DNA from: JBEKCP01 sp050014815
Lineage (GTDB): Bacteria > Planctomycetota > Planctomycetia > Pirellulales > Thermoguttaceae
DNA length: 13,376 nt
Direction of reading: 5' to 3'
NCBI GenBank assembly: GCA_050014815.1
Contig: JBEKCP010000082.1
Span: 1 to 13,376, forward strand
A model generated the notes under the pieces. It did no database searches. It was given only the letters and a program-made list of their open reading frames with translations, and was not told the DNA's origin. Shown in pieces: positions 5,353 to 12,650 of this stretch. The translations under genes were made by a program, and so were the position numbers. Positions within the stretch are counted from its first letter, which is position 1. Each line of letters begins with the position of its first letter.

Positions 5353-7779
5353 ATGACCGCTGCCTCACGCGAGCCCCCGGCGATTCGCTCCGTGGCCGTC
5401 ACCGTCCGCGGCGTGGTCCAAGGGGTTGGACTGCGGCCGTTCGTCTACCAGGCAGCCCGATCGCGGGGCCTGGCCGGCTGGGTGCAGAACGAGGCCGACA
5501 CGGTGCGAATCCACGTGACGGGCCAAGCGGCCGCGGTCGAGGGGTTCCTGGCGGCGCTGCGAGACGAGCCGCCGCCCCGGGCCCGGATCGATGCAATCGA
5601 GGTCGTCGGGCACCTTCCGCCCGCCGACCTGTCTCCAGGGGCGTTCCAGATTCGCACCAGTGCCGCCGGTGCGGCGCCGCAGCCGACCATCCCCGCCGAC
5701 CTGGCCACCTGCGATGCCTGCCTGGCCGAGATCTGCGACCCGGCCCAACCGCGACACCGATACCCGTTCACCAATTGCACGAACTGTGGCCCGCGGTGGT
5801 CGATCATCCGGGAGTTGCCCTACGATCGGCCGCGGACCTCGATGGCCGCCTTCGCCATGTGTCCCCGCTGCCAGGCGGAATATGATGAGCCGGCCGACCG
5901 GCGGTTCCACGCCCAGCCGATCGCCTGCCCGGAGTGCGGGCCGGTGCTCGAATTGCTGGATTCCACGGGGAACCCGCTGGCCACGGGCGACGAGGCCCTG
6001 AACGCGGCGATCCGTGCCCTCCGGGCCGGCCGGATCGTGGCCCTGAAGGGTCTGGGCGGATTCCAACTCCTGGTCGACGCGAGCGATCCCGAGGCGGTCG
6101 CCCGCCTCCGCCATCGCAAACACCGCCCGGACCGGCCGCTGGCCGTCATGTTCCCCACTTTGCAGGCCGTGGGAGAGCATTGCGTGGTCTCCGACGAGGA
6201 GGCCCGGGCGCTCGCCGGCCCCGAGGCCCCGATCCTGCTGGTGCGGCGGAAGTTTGCGAAGCCGCAAGCGGCGTTGGAGGGCGTGGCCCCCGGCAATCCC
6301 TACCTGGGCGTCATGCTCCCCTACACGCCACTGCACCACTTGATCATGGCAGCAGTCTTACGGCCGATTATTTGCACCAGCGGAAATCTCTCGGAAGAGC
6401 CGATGGCAATCCACACCGAGGAGGCGGTCTCGCGACTGGGCGCGATCGCCGACCTGGTGTTGACCCATAATCGGCCGATCGTGCGTCCGGTCGACGACTC
6501 GGTGGCGCGGGTGGGCCCGGACGGCCTCCAGGTGCTCCGCCGCGCCCGCGGCTATGCCCCGCTGCCGATCCCGTTGGCCATGGCGGCGCCGACGATCCTG
6601 GCGGTCGGCGGGCACCTGAAGAACACCGTGGCGCTGGCGATCGGCCGCGACCACCGCTGCCGTGGCGGTGCCCGGGCCCCGACGCCGGTGGTCGTCAGCC
6701 AGCACGTCGGCGACCTGGACAGCGTGCTCGGCGTGGAGGTGTTTCGCCGGGCGATCGACGACCTGGTAGGATTCTTCCAGGTCGTGCCGGAGGCCGTGGC
6801 TTGCGACCTGCATCCCGACTATGCCTCGACGCGTCATGCCGAGTCGCTGGCGGCGGCGTGGGACGTGCCGCTGGTGCGGGTACAGCATCACCATGCGCAC
6901 GTCGCGGCCTGCATGGCCGAGCACGGTCTGAACGGCCCGGTGCTCGGGCTCTCGTGGGACGGCACCGGTTACGGCACCGACGGGACGGTCTGGGGCGGCG
7001 AGGCGCTCTGGTGCGAGGGGGGCAGCTTCCGCCGCGTTGCTCGGCTGCGGACCTTTCCCCTGCCCGGCGGCGACCGAGCCGTCCGCCAGCCGCGGCGTTC
7101 GGCCTTGGGGCTGCTCTTTGAGATCTTGGGCCCGCGGGCGGCAGACTACGCGGCAGAATGGTTCAGCCCGGCGGAGTCCGAGACGCTCCTCGGGATGCTC
7201 GCCCGACGACTGCTCTCTCCGCGGACCAGCAGCATGGGCCGGCTGTTCGACGCGGTGGCGGCGTTGTGCGGGCTGCCGAGCGTCATCAGTTTCGAGGGGC
7301 AAGCGGCGATGGCGCTGGAGTTTGCGGCCGACCAGGACGTTCAGGAAGCGTATCCGCTGCCGCTGCGAGAACCCCACGGAACCCCCGGACGGCAGTCCGG
7401 GGGCTTTGACGGTGGTTCACAAGAAAAAGCCGGCGTTTCAGAGGAGAAAGCCCCCGGACTGCCGTCCGGGGGATTAGTCGAGGCCGATTGGGAGCCGCTG
7501 GTCCGCGGCGTGCTGGCCGACCGTGCGGCGGGAGAGCCGGTGGGCCGGATCAGTGCCCGCTTCCATAACGCCCTGGCCGAGTGGGCCGTGGCGGTGGCCC
7601 GGCATGCCGGCTGCCCGCGGGTTGTCCTTACCGGCGGCTGCTTCCAGAACGCCCTCTTGACCCGGCGCGTCCACGGCCGACTATTGGAGGAGGGGTTTAC
7701 CGTCTTCCTGCACCGGTTGGTCCCGCCCGGCGACGGGGGCATCGCGCTGGGCCAGGTACACGTCGCGGCCAGTTCTTAA
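5353..7779 (+). CDS. hypF: [NiFe]-hydrogenase maturation carbamoyltransferase HypF
   Basis: An 808-residue protein that converts carbamoyl phosphate and ATP into carbamoyl-adenylate and passes the carbamoyl group to HypE, the source of the cyanide ligands of the hydrogenase iron. Domains in order: acylphosphatase (about 12-100, with VRGVVQGVGLRPFVYQ); two C-x2-C-x18-C-x2-C zinc fingers (Cys120/123/142/145 and Cys170/173/192/195); a YrdC/Sua5 domain (about 210-400); and a Kae1-like carbamoyltransferase domain with metal-binding HHHAH at 512-516 and a conserved TGGCFQN near the end. HypF is usually about 750-780 residues; the excess is explained by an insert at about 677-707, encoded by an inverted repeat pair, in a loop of the last domain. 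The ATG at 5353 overlaps a GAGTGAGG at the argG stop; the upstream open frame is only the argG shadow. Confidence 0.96.
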   Translation: MTAASREPPAIRSVAVTVRGVVQGVGLRPFVYQAARSRGLAGWVQNEADTVRIHVTGQAAAVEGFLAALRDEPPPRARIDAIEVVGHLPPADLSPGAFQIRTSAAGAAPQPTIPADLATCDACLAEICDPAQPRHRYPFTNCTNCGPRWSIIRELPYDRPRTSMAAFAMCPRCQAEYDEPADRRFHAQPIACPECGPVLELLDSTGNPLATGDEALNAAIRALRAGRIVALKGLGGFQLLVDASDPEAVARLRHRKHRPDRPLAVMFPTLQAVGEHCVVSDEEARALAGPEAPILLVRRKFAKPQAALEGVAPGNPYLGVMLPYTPLHHLIMAAVLRPIICTSGNLSEEPMAIHTEEAVSRLGAIADLVLTHNRPIVRPVDDSVARVGPDGLQVLRRARGYAPLPIPLAMAAPTILAVGGHLKNTVALAIGRDHRCRGGARAPTPVVVSQHVGDLDSVLGVEVFRRAIDDLVGFFQVVPEAVACDLHPDYASTRHAESLAAAWDVPLVRVQHHHAHVAACMAEHGLNGPVLGLSWDGTGYGTDGTVWGGEALWCEGGSFRRVARLRTFPLPGGDRAVRQPRRSALGLLFEILGPRAADYAAEWFSPAESETLLGMLARRLLSPRTSSMGRLFDAVAALCGLPSVISFEGQAAMALEFAADQDVQEAYPLPLREPHGTPGRQSGGFDGGSQEKAGVSEEKAPGLPSGGLVEADWEPLVRGVLADRAAGEPVGRISARFHNALAEWAVAVARHAGCPRVVLTGGCFQNALLTRRVHGRLLEEGFTVFLHRLVPPGDGGIALGQVHVAASS
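7382..7472. repeat. Inverted pair of GCA-loop hairpin repeats inside hypF
   Basis: The 26-base arms 7382-7407 and 7447-7472 are exact reverse complements, separated by 39 bases. Each arm is itself a hairpin: CCCCCGGAC pairs with GTCCGGGGG around the loop GGCA, followed by CTTT (or preceded by AAAG in the inverted copy). The element stays in frame with hypF and encodes GTPGRQSGGF on one side and KAPGLPSGGL on the other. Neither arm contains a stop triplet in any of the six frames. Confidence 0.95.
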
Positions 7780-7797
7780 CCAAGACAGGATGCTTCC

Positions 7798-8052
7798 ATG
7801 TGTCTGGGCATTCCGGCTAAATTGATCGAAACCTACGCCGAGAACGACCTTCCAATGGGCCGCTGCGAGCTGGGCGGCATCGTCAAGGAGGTCTGCCTGG
7901 CGTACACGCCCGAGGCGGTGGTCGGCGATTACGTGATCGTCCACGTCGGCTTTGCCATCAGCCGCATCGACGAGGCCGAGGCCCAGGAGATATTCTCCTA
8001 CCTCCAGGAGATCGGCGAGGCGGGAGCGGAGGAGACGGGCGAGGAACCATAA
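7798..8052 (+). CDS. hypC: Hydrogenase maturation chaperone HypC
   Basis: An 84-residue protein of the HypC/HybG family that, with HypD, holds the iron while CN and CO ligands are attached and then delivers it to the hydrogenase large subunit. It starts MCLGIPAK with the essential Cys2, and the second conserved block GDYVIVHVGFAISRID contains His49. The C-terminus is acidic (EAGAEETGEEP) and probably flexible. The ATG at 7798 has AGGA 7 bp upstream and lies 18 bp after hypF. A dispersed repeat begins 3 bp after its stop. Confidence 0.96.
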   Translation: MCLGIPAKLIETYAENDLPMGRCELGGIVKEVCLAYTPEAVVGDYVIVHVGFAISRIDEAEAQEIFSYLQEIGEAGAEETGEEP

Positions 8053-8054
8053 TC

Positions 8055-8091
8055 TCCCCTCTCCCTCCGGGAGAGGGGCAGGGGGTGAGGG
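8055..8091. repeat. GGGAGAGGG-type dispersed repeat between hypC and hypD
   Basis: This 37 bp copy matches the copy at 739-775 except in the hairpin loop. It forms CCCTCTCCC/GGGAGAGGG around a 3-nt loop and ends with GGGTGAGGG. The copy fills nearly all of the hypC-hypD gap, and its last bases (GAGG, 8087-8090) lie at the right distance to be the hypD ribosome binding site. Confidence 0.9.
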
Positions 8092-8096
8092 CTTAA

Positions 8097-9191
8097 GTGA
8101 AATACATCGATGAATACCGCGATGCGGCACCGGCGCGGCAATTGGCCGCGGCCATTGCCCGCGCCGTCAAGCGGCCGTGGAACCTCATGGAGGTCTGCGG
8201 CGGCCAGACGCACTCCATCCTCCGCTTCGGCCTGGACCAGATGCTGCCGCCGGAGGTGACGTTGATCCATGGGCCGGGCTGCCCCGTGTGCGTCACGCCG
8301 ATCGAGATCATCGACCGGGCCGTGGCCATCGCCGGCCGGCCTGGAGTGATCTTCTGCTCCTTCGGCGACATGCTCCGCGTGCCGGGCTCGACGAAGGACC
8401 TCTTGACGGTGAAGTCGGAAGGGGGCGACGTCCGCGTGGTCTATTCGCCGCTGGACGCCGTCGCCACCGCCCGGAAGAATCCGGACCGCCAGGTCGTCTT
8501 CTTCGCCATCGGCTTCGAGACCACCGCGCCGGCCAACGCCATGGCCGTGGTCCAGGCGGCGAAGCTGGGGCTGGAGAACTTCTCGATGCTCGTCTCCCAC
8601 GTGCTCGTGCCCCCGGCCATCACCGCCGTGCTCGATTCGCCCCTGTGCCGGATCGACGGGTTCCTGGCGGCCGGGCACGTCTCGACGATCACCGGACTCG
8701 ATGAGTACCGGCCCATCGCCGCGAAATACCATGTGCCGATCGTGGTGACGGGCTTCGAGCCGGTGGACATCCTCCAGGGCGTGCTCCTGTGCGTCCGCCA
8801 GCTTGAAGCGGGCCGGGCCGAAGTCGTGAACGGGTATGCCCGCAGCGTCCGGCCTCACGGCAATCCATCGGCGATGCGGCAGATGGAAGCGGTCTTCGAG
8901 GTGGTGCCGCGGAAGTGGCGGGGGATCGGCGAGATTCCGGCCAGCGGCCTGGGGCTCCGGGCGGCCTATGCGGCCTTTGACGCCCAACAGCGGTTCGACG
9001 TCGGCGGGATCACGGCCGAGGAGCCCCCCGAGTGCATCGCCGGCGAAGTGCTCCAGGGCCACAGAAAGCCGCACGAGTGCCCGGCCTTCGGGGTCCGCTG
9101 CACGCCGGACCGGCCACTTGGGGCCCCGATGGTCTCGGCCGAGGGCGCCTGCGCGGCCTATTTCCGTTACCGGAGGCGAAGTGGCCCCTGA
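8097..9191 (+). CDS. hypD: Hydrogenase maturation scaffold protein HypD
   Basis: A 364-residue iron-sulfur protein that, with HypC, is the scaffold on which Fe(CN)2CO is built. Conserved residues are visible: CGGQTH with Cys34 and His39, GPGCPVC with Cys62 and Cys65, GFETTAPA in the middle, and four C-terminal cysteines (in ECIAG, ECPAF, VRCTP and GACAAY) expected to bind the [4Fe-4S] cluster. Length is normal. The start is GTG at 8097, and the only Shine-Dalgarno candidate is GAGG 6 bp upstream, which is the tail of a dispersed repeat. It ends one base before a hairpin repeat. Confidence 0.97.
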   Translation: MKYIDEYRDAAPARQLAAAIARAVKRPWNLMEVCGGQTHSILRFGLDQMLPPEVTLIHGPGCPVCVTPIEIIDRAVAIAGRPGVIFCSFGDMLRVPGSTKDLLTVKSEGGDVRVVYSPLDAVATARKNPDRQVVFFAIGFETTAPANAMAVVQAAKLGLENFSMLVSHVLVPPAITAVLDSPLCRIDGFLAAGHVSTITGLDEYRPIAAKYHVPIVVTGFEPVDILQGVLLCVRQLEAGRAEVVNGYARSVRPHGNPSAMRQMEAVFEVVPRKWRGIGEIPASGLGLRAAYAAFDAQQRFDVGGITAEEPPECIAGEVLQGHRKPHECPAFGVRCTPDRPLGAPMVSAEGACAAYFRYRRRSGP

Positions 9192-9192
9192 C

Positions 9193-9217
9193 CCCCGGGA
9201 CGCAGTCCCGGGGCTTT
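9193..9217. repeat. GCA-loop hairpin repeat, copy 2 (directly after hypD)
   Basis: CCCCGGGAC (9193-9201) pairs with GTCCCGGGG (9205-9213) around the loop GCA and is followed by CTTT. It begins 1 bp after the hypD stop. It looks like an intrinsic terminator with a short T run, yet hypE lies directly downstream and a second copy follows within 20 bp. Confidence 0.9.
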
Positions 9218-9234
9218 ATTCCCTGTCCCCTGTC

Positions 9235-9259
9235 CCCCCGGACGCAGTCCGGGGGCTTT
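9235..9259. repeat. GCA-loop hairpin repeat, copy 3 (hypD-hypE gap)
   Basis: CCCCCGGAC (9235-9243) pairs with GTCCGGGGG (9247-9255) around the loop GCA, then CTTT. It has the same stem as the hypF copies but the 3-nt loop of copies 1 and 2. The flanks are runs of CTGTCCCC that continue into the first codons of hypE. Confidence 0.9.
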
Positions 9260-9285
9260 GTCCCCTGTCCCCCAGAGTCCCTGCC

Positions 9286-10311
9286 ATGTCCTGTCCCCTT
9301 CCCCTGTCCGATCATGCCACGGTGCAGTTGGCGCACGGCGGCGGCGGGCGGCTGATGCGAAACCTGATCGAGACCGTGTTCCGGCCGGTGTTCGGGGCCG
9401 CCGAACCGCCGCACGACAGCGCCGTGGTCGAGCTTGCCGGCGCGCGGTTGGCCTTCACCACCGATACGTTCGTCGTCCACCCGCTGTTCTTCCCCGGCGG
9501 TGACATCGGCTCTCTGGCCGTCTACGGCACGGTCAACGACCTGGCGATGGCCGGCGCGCGGCCCCTCTGGCTCAGCGCCGGCTTCATCCTGGAGGAAGGG
9601 CTCCCGATGGAGACCCTCCGCCGCGTGGTTGCTTCGATGGGCGAGGCGGCCGCGAAGGTCGGAGTGCGGATCGTCACCGGCGACACGAAAGTCGTCGATC
9701 GCGGCAAGGGGGACGGGGTGTTCATCAACACGGCGGGGATCGGCCTGGTGCCGCCGGGGATTGACATCTCGCCTTCCCGCGTCGTGCCTGGCGACGTGGT
9801 GCTCCTGAGCGGCGACCTGGGCCGGCACGGCACCGCAGTTATGTCGGTCCGCGAGGGGCTCGGGTTCCAGGGCTCGATCGAGAGCGATTGCGGGCCCTTG
9901 TCGGAATTGGTCGAGGCCATGCTGGCCGCCGGCGGCGATATCCATTGCCTGCGCGACCTGACCCGCGGCGGCCTGGCGGCCGCGGTGTGCGAGATTGCCG
10001 AGGACGCCCGGGTCGGCATCGAACTGGTCGAGGCGGCGATCGGCGTCTCGGAGCCGGTGGCCGCCGCGTGCGAACTGTTGGGCCTGGACCCGCTCTACGT
10101 GGCCAACGAGGGGCGGCTGGTGGCGATGGTCGCGCCGTCCGCCGCGCCGCGGGTCCTGGAGATTCTCCGGGGGCACCCGGCCGCCCACGGCCCCGCGGTC
10201 ATCGGCCGCATCGTCGCCGAGCATCCCGGCACGGTCGAAGTCCAGGGGCTGCTGGGCGGCGGACGGATCCTCGATCTCCTCTCCGGCGAGCAGATGCCGC
10301 GGATCTGCTGA
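9286..10311 (+). CDS. hypE: Hydrogenase maturation protein HypE (carbamoyl dehydratase)
   Basis: A 341-residue protein of the PurM/AIRS ATP-binding family. It receives the carbamoyl group from HypF on its C-terminal cysteine and dehydrates it with ATP to a thiocyanate, the donor of the cyanide ligands. The N-terminal HGGGGRLM, the AFTTDTFVVHPLFFPGGDIG block and the invariant C-terminus PRIC, ending in the modified Cys341, are all present. The ATG at 9286 is chosen by fit to family length; there is no clear Shine-Dalgarno site, and the open frame continues upstream through repeat sequence. The first residues (MSCPLPLSD) are encoded by the CTGTCCCC tract, so the exact start is uncertain. It ends the hyp cluster; hypA and hypB do not follow. 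Confidence 0.95.
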   Translation: MSCPLPLSDHATVQLAHGGGGRLMRNLIETVFRPVFGAAEPPHDSAVVELAGARLAFTTDTFVVHPLFFPGGDIGSLAVYGTVNDLAMAGARPLWLSAGFILEEGLPMETLRRVVASMGEAAAKVGVRIVTGDTKVVDRGKGDGVFINTAGIGLVPPGIDISPSRVVPGDVVLLSGDLGRHGTAVMSVREGLGFQGSIESDCGPLSELVEAMLAAGGDIHCLRDLTRGGLAAAVCEIAEDARVGIELVEAAIGVSEPVAAACELLGLDPLYVANEGRLVAMVAPSAAPRVLEILRGHPAAHGPAVIGRIVAEHPGTVEVQGLLGGGRILDLLSGEQMPRIC

Positions 10312-10346
10312 CAGAAGGCGGGCGACTGCGGTAGTCACTCCCCAAC

Positions 10347-10375
10347 TTGACAAGAGACGAGAACGGGATTATTGA
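10347..10375 (+). promoter_or_regulatory. Candidate promoter upstream of the Gfo/Idh/MocA gene
   Basis: A perfect TTGACA (10347-10352) lies 17 bp before TATTGA (10370-10375), a poor -10 box. Transcription would start near 10382, about 90 nt before the oxidoreductase gene. It would separate this gene from the hyp operon. Confidence 0.35.
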
Positions 10376-10470
10376 TAGAACCAGGAATAGGATGCCGGGA
10401 TTGGCACGTGCCCCGCCGAAACCCGCAAAATCACCCCGCCACGATTCCAACATCCAAGGAGCATTGCGTC

Positions 10471-11880
10471 ATGGCTCAGTTCGCTTCGACTCGCCGCAGA
10501 TTCCTGGCCACGACCGCCGGCCTGGCCGCCGCGGGAATGGTCCCGTACCTCCGCACGAGCGCCGCGGCCAAGGAGGAGTCGAAGAACGGCCGGCTCCAGG
10601 TGGCGAGCATCGGCGTCGGCGGGCAGGGCTCCTGGGACGGCGCCCAGGCCGCGGAACTCAGCCAGGTGGTCGCATGCTGCGACGTCCACCAGGGCAACGC
10701 CAGCCGGTTCGCCGAAAAGATGCTGAAACAACGCAAAATGAAACTCAAGATTTACTCCGATTACCGGGATCTCTTGGAGAGGAAGGACGTCGATGCCGTG
10801 GTCATCGCCACGCCTGACCACTGGCACGTCAAGATCGCCATCGACGCCATGAAGGCCGGCAAGCACGTCTACTGCGAAAAGCCCCTGACGCTGACGATCC
10901 ACGAGGGCGTCGTCATCCAGGAAGCGGTGAAGAAGTATCAGAAGGTCTTCCAGGTGGGCACGCAGCAGCGGAGCGAGTACGGCCATTTGTTCCTCAAGGC
11001 CGTGGCCATCGCCCGGAGCGGCCGGCTGGGAAAGGACCTGCGGGCCGTCAGCTCGGTGGGCAAGGCCCTGTCGCGGAGCGGGAACCCGGACAGCCCGTTC
11101 GGCCCCTTCCCGGTGCAGGACCCGCCCGCCGAGCTCAATTGGGACATGTGGCTCGGCCAGGCGCCCAAAGTGCCCTTCTGCCCCGAGCGGATCGGCTGGA
11201 ACTTCCGATGGTGGTTCGAGTACTCCGGCGGGCAGGTGTCGGATTGGGGCGTCCATCACACGGATATCGCCTTCTGGGCCCTGGCCGGCAAGGACGGCCA
11301 GGCCGTCGAGGCGGAGGGGACGGGCAAGTTCATGGCGGTCCCGCGCGAGAAGGTCCGCGACTTCCTTCTGGGCAAGATCGACGCGAAGGACATGCCCAAC
11401 GGCTTCAACGTGGCCCACGAGTTCGACGTCGACATCCGGATCTCCAACGGCAATCGGATCAAGCTCATTAGCGGGCTCAACGAGTTGCTGATCGAGGGCG
11501 ACGCCGGCCGGCTCCGCGTCAACCGCGGCGCGGACGTCCTGGGCCGGCTCACTGGCAAGATAGTCGAGCAGATCGACGCCGATCCGAAGGCCAGGCAGGA
11601 GATCGAGCAGCTCATGGTGGAGATCTACGGCGGTCCGCTGCCGACGCACCGTCGCGGCCACTTCCAGAACTTCTTCGACTGCGTTCGCAGCGGCAAGCTG
11701 CCCGTGGCCAACGTGCCCGAACACGTCCGCGCCGTCAATGCCTGTCACATGGCCAACCTGTCGCTCGTGCTGGGTCGGAAGGTCCGCTGGGACACCCGGC
11801 AGCAGCAGTTCCTCGACGACGCCGAGGCCAACGCCCTGACGCGGCGCAAACAGCGCGCGGAGTACAAGATCGAAGTCTGA
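10471..11880 (+). CDS. Tat-exported Gfo/Idh/MocA-family oxidoreductase
   Basis: A 469-residue NAD(P)-dependent oxidoreductase of the Gfo/Idh/MocA family; the substrate cannot be named, but members act on sugars, inositols or related polyols. The N-terminus carries a twin-arginine signal (STRRRFLATTAG, residues 6-17) with a hydrophobic stretch and likely cleavage near AAA-K at 33/34, so it should be exported folded with its cofactor. The nucleotide motif IGVGGQG is at 47-53, the family EKP with Lys137 follows HVYCEKPLT, and WGVHHTDIAFWAL lies in the substrate domain. The ATG at 10471 has AGGAG 9 bp upstream. Such Tat-tagged members are numerous in planctomycetes. It is 159 bp from hypE and probably a separate transcription unit. 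Confidence 0.93.
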   Translation: MAQFASTRRRFLATTAGLAAAGMVPYLRTSAAAKEESKNGRLQVASIGVGGQGSWDGAQAAELSQVVACCDVHQGNASRFAEKMLKQRKMKLKIYSDYRDLLERKDVDAVVIATPDHWHVKIAIDAMKAGKHVYCEKPLTLTIHEGVVIQEAVKKYQKVFQVGTQQRSEYGHLFLKAVAIARSGRLGKDLRAVSSVGKALSRSGNPDSPFGPFPVQDPPAELNWDMWLGQAPKVPFCPERIGWNFRWWFEYSGGQVSDWGVHHTDIAFWALAGKDGQAVEAEGTGKFMAVPREKVRDFLLGKIDAKDMPNGFNVAHEFDVDIRISNGNRIKLISGLNELLIEGDAGRLRVNRGADVLGRLTGKIVEQIDADPKARQEIEQLMVEIYGGPLPTHRRGHFQNFFDCVRSGKLPVANVPEHVRAVNACHMANLSLVLGRKVRWDTRQQQFLDDAEANALTRRKQRAEYKIEV

Positions 11881-11921
11881 ACGGCTCACTCCGGCAAGCG
11901 TACCCGGGGCGGGCGGCAACC

Positions 11922-11990
11922 AGGGGATACCCGGATCCATTTTCGAGCCAATGGCGTCTCGACGCCGCCCGAACATGGACCGGATACCCT
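11922..11990. other. Nested imperfect inverted repeat in a convergent spacer
   Basis: Outer arms 11922-11940 and 11975-11990 pair imperfectly (one mismatch and some bulges), and inside them GGCGTC (11953-11958) faces GACGCC (11961-11966). The spacer lies between two converging genes, where a two-way transcription stop is expected, but there is no clear T run on either strand. The function is open. Confidence 0.35.
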
Positions 11991-12050
11991 CTGAATGCCC
12001 TTGCTCCCCGCCCCGTACACGGTTACAGCCTGGGCGCGGTCCTTGTCGTC

Positions 12051-12452
12051 CTACTTCGCCTTCTTGTGGCCGGCGTGCTCGCGGTGCACCAGCACGCAGA
12101 CGGCCGTCTTGCCGTCCTCGGCGAGGGTGACGGTGACGTGCTTGCCGGCCTTCACGTCGGCCATGGCGCCGTCGGCCACCTTGGGATGCTTGACCTCCTT
12201 GCCCTTGGAGTTGGTGGTCGTCTCGTCTTCGGCCGTCTGGACCTGCACCTTGGTGGCGGCCCCGGTGTCAATGATCTTCTCCTCGGAGGCTCCCTTGCTC
12301 TTGACCGTGATGGTCAGCGAGGTGGGGTCAACGCGGGCCACCACGCCCGTGACCGTCGAGGTCTTCGTCTTCGCGGCCTTGTCTTTCGCCAGCGCGGGCA
12401 CGACCAGGGCTGCCAACAGGAACAGGGATGCCAATACATACGCCTTCTTCAT
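12051..12452 (-). CDS. Small secreted protein, possibly DUF5666-like
   Basis: A 133-residue protein with a clear Sec signal peptide: MKKAYVLASLFLLAALVVPALA, likely cut after Ala22. The mature part is rich in Lys, Thr and Val and begins with TGVVARVDPTSLTITVKSKG, a pattern typical of small beta-barrel proteins of the DUF5666 type (a 'G-V-x-x-V-D ... T-I-T-V' repeat). It ends in a basic, His-containing tail (HREHAGHKKAK). I cannot assign a function. The ATG at 12450-12452 has AAGGA 8 bp upstream (12461-12465), so the longer upstream reading is not used. It converges on the oxidoreductase gene. The DUF assignment is by pattern only. Confidence 0.8.
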   Translation of the reverse strand: MKKAYVLASLFLLAALVVPALAKDKAAKTKTSTVTGVVARVDPTSLTITVKSKGASEEKIIDTGAATKVQVQTAEDETTTNSKGKEVKHPKVADGAMADVKAGKHVTVTLAEDGKTAVCVLVHREHAGHKKAK

Positions 12453-12650
12453 CGGAACACTCCTTGCCGCACACGGCGGCTGTCTAGGGAAAACAGGATG
12501 GAACGCCATACACATATCAATCCAACCCCACGGCGGGTGAAAAGTTCCGGCCGTCCTCGAAGAAACCGGAAAATCGGGGACATTCCCATCTATGGGGGGG
12601 CGTTCGATGATGAAGTCGAACGGTGCCCCGCCGCGACGGGCAGGCCGCTT

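Noticed and set aside
4091..5368. A 425-codon open frame on the minus strand opposite argG, and similar long frames opposite hypF, hypD and hypE
   Set aside because: These are reverse-frame shadows common in GC-rich genes. The products are rich in Arg, Gly, His and Pro with no domain pattern, while the plus-strand genes are unmistakable.
7382..7472. Frameshift or pseudogene of hypF
   Set aside because: The frame stays open through the repeat pair and the conserved C-terminal HypF motifs follow in the same frame, so the gene appears intact.
12570..12600. GGGGACATTCCC-like motif and a run of G in the spacer upstream of the DUF5666-like gene
   Set aside because: It is a weak, single partial palindrome with no second copy in the window and no relation to a start codon, so I could not support a feature.
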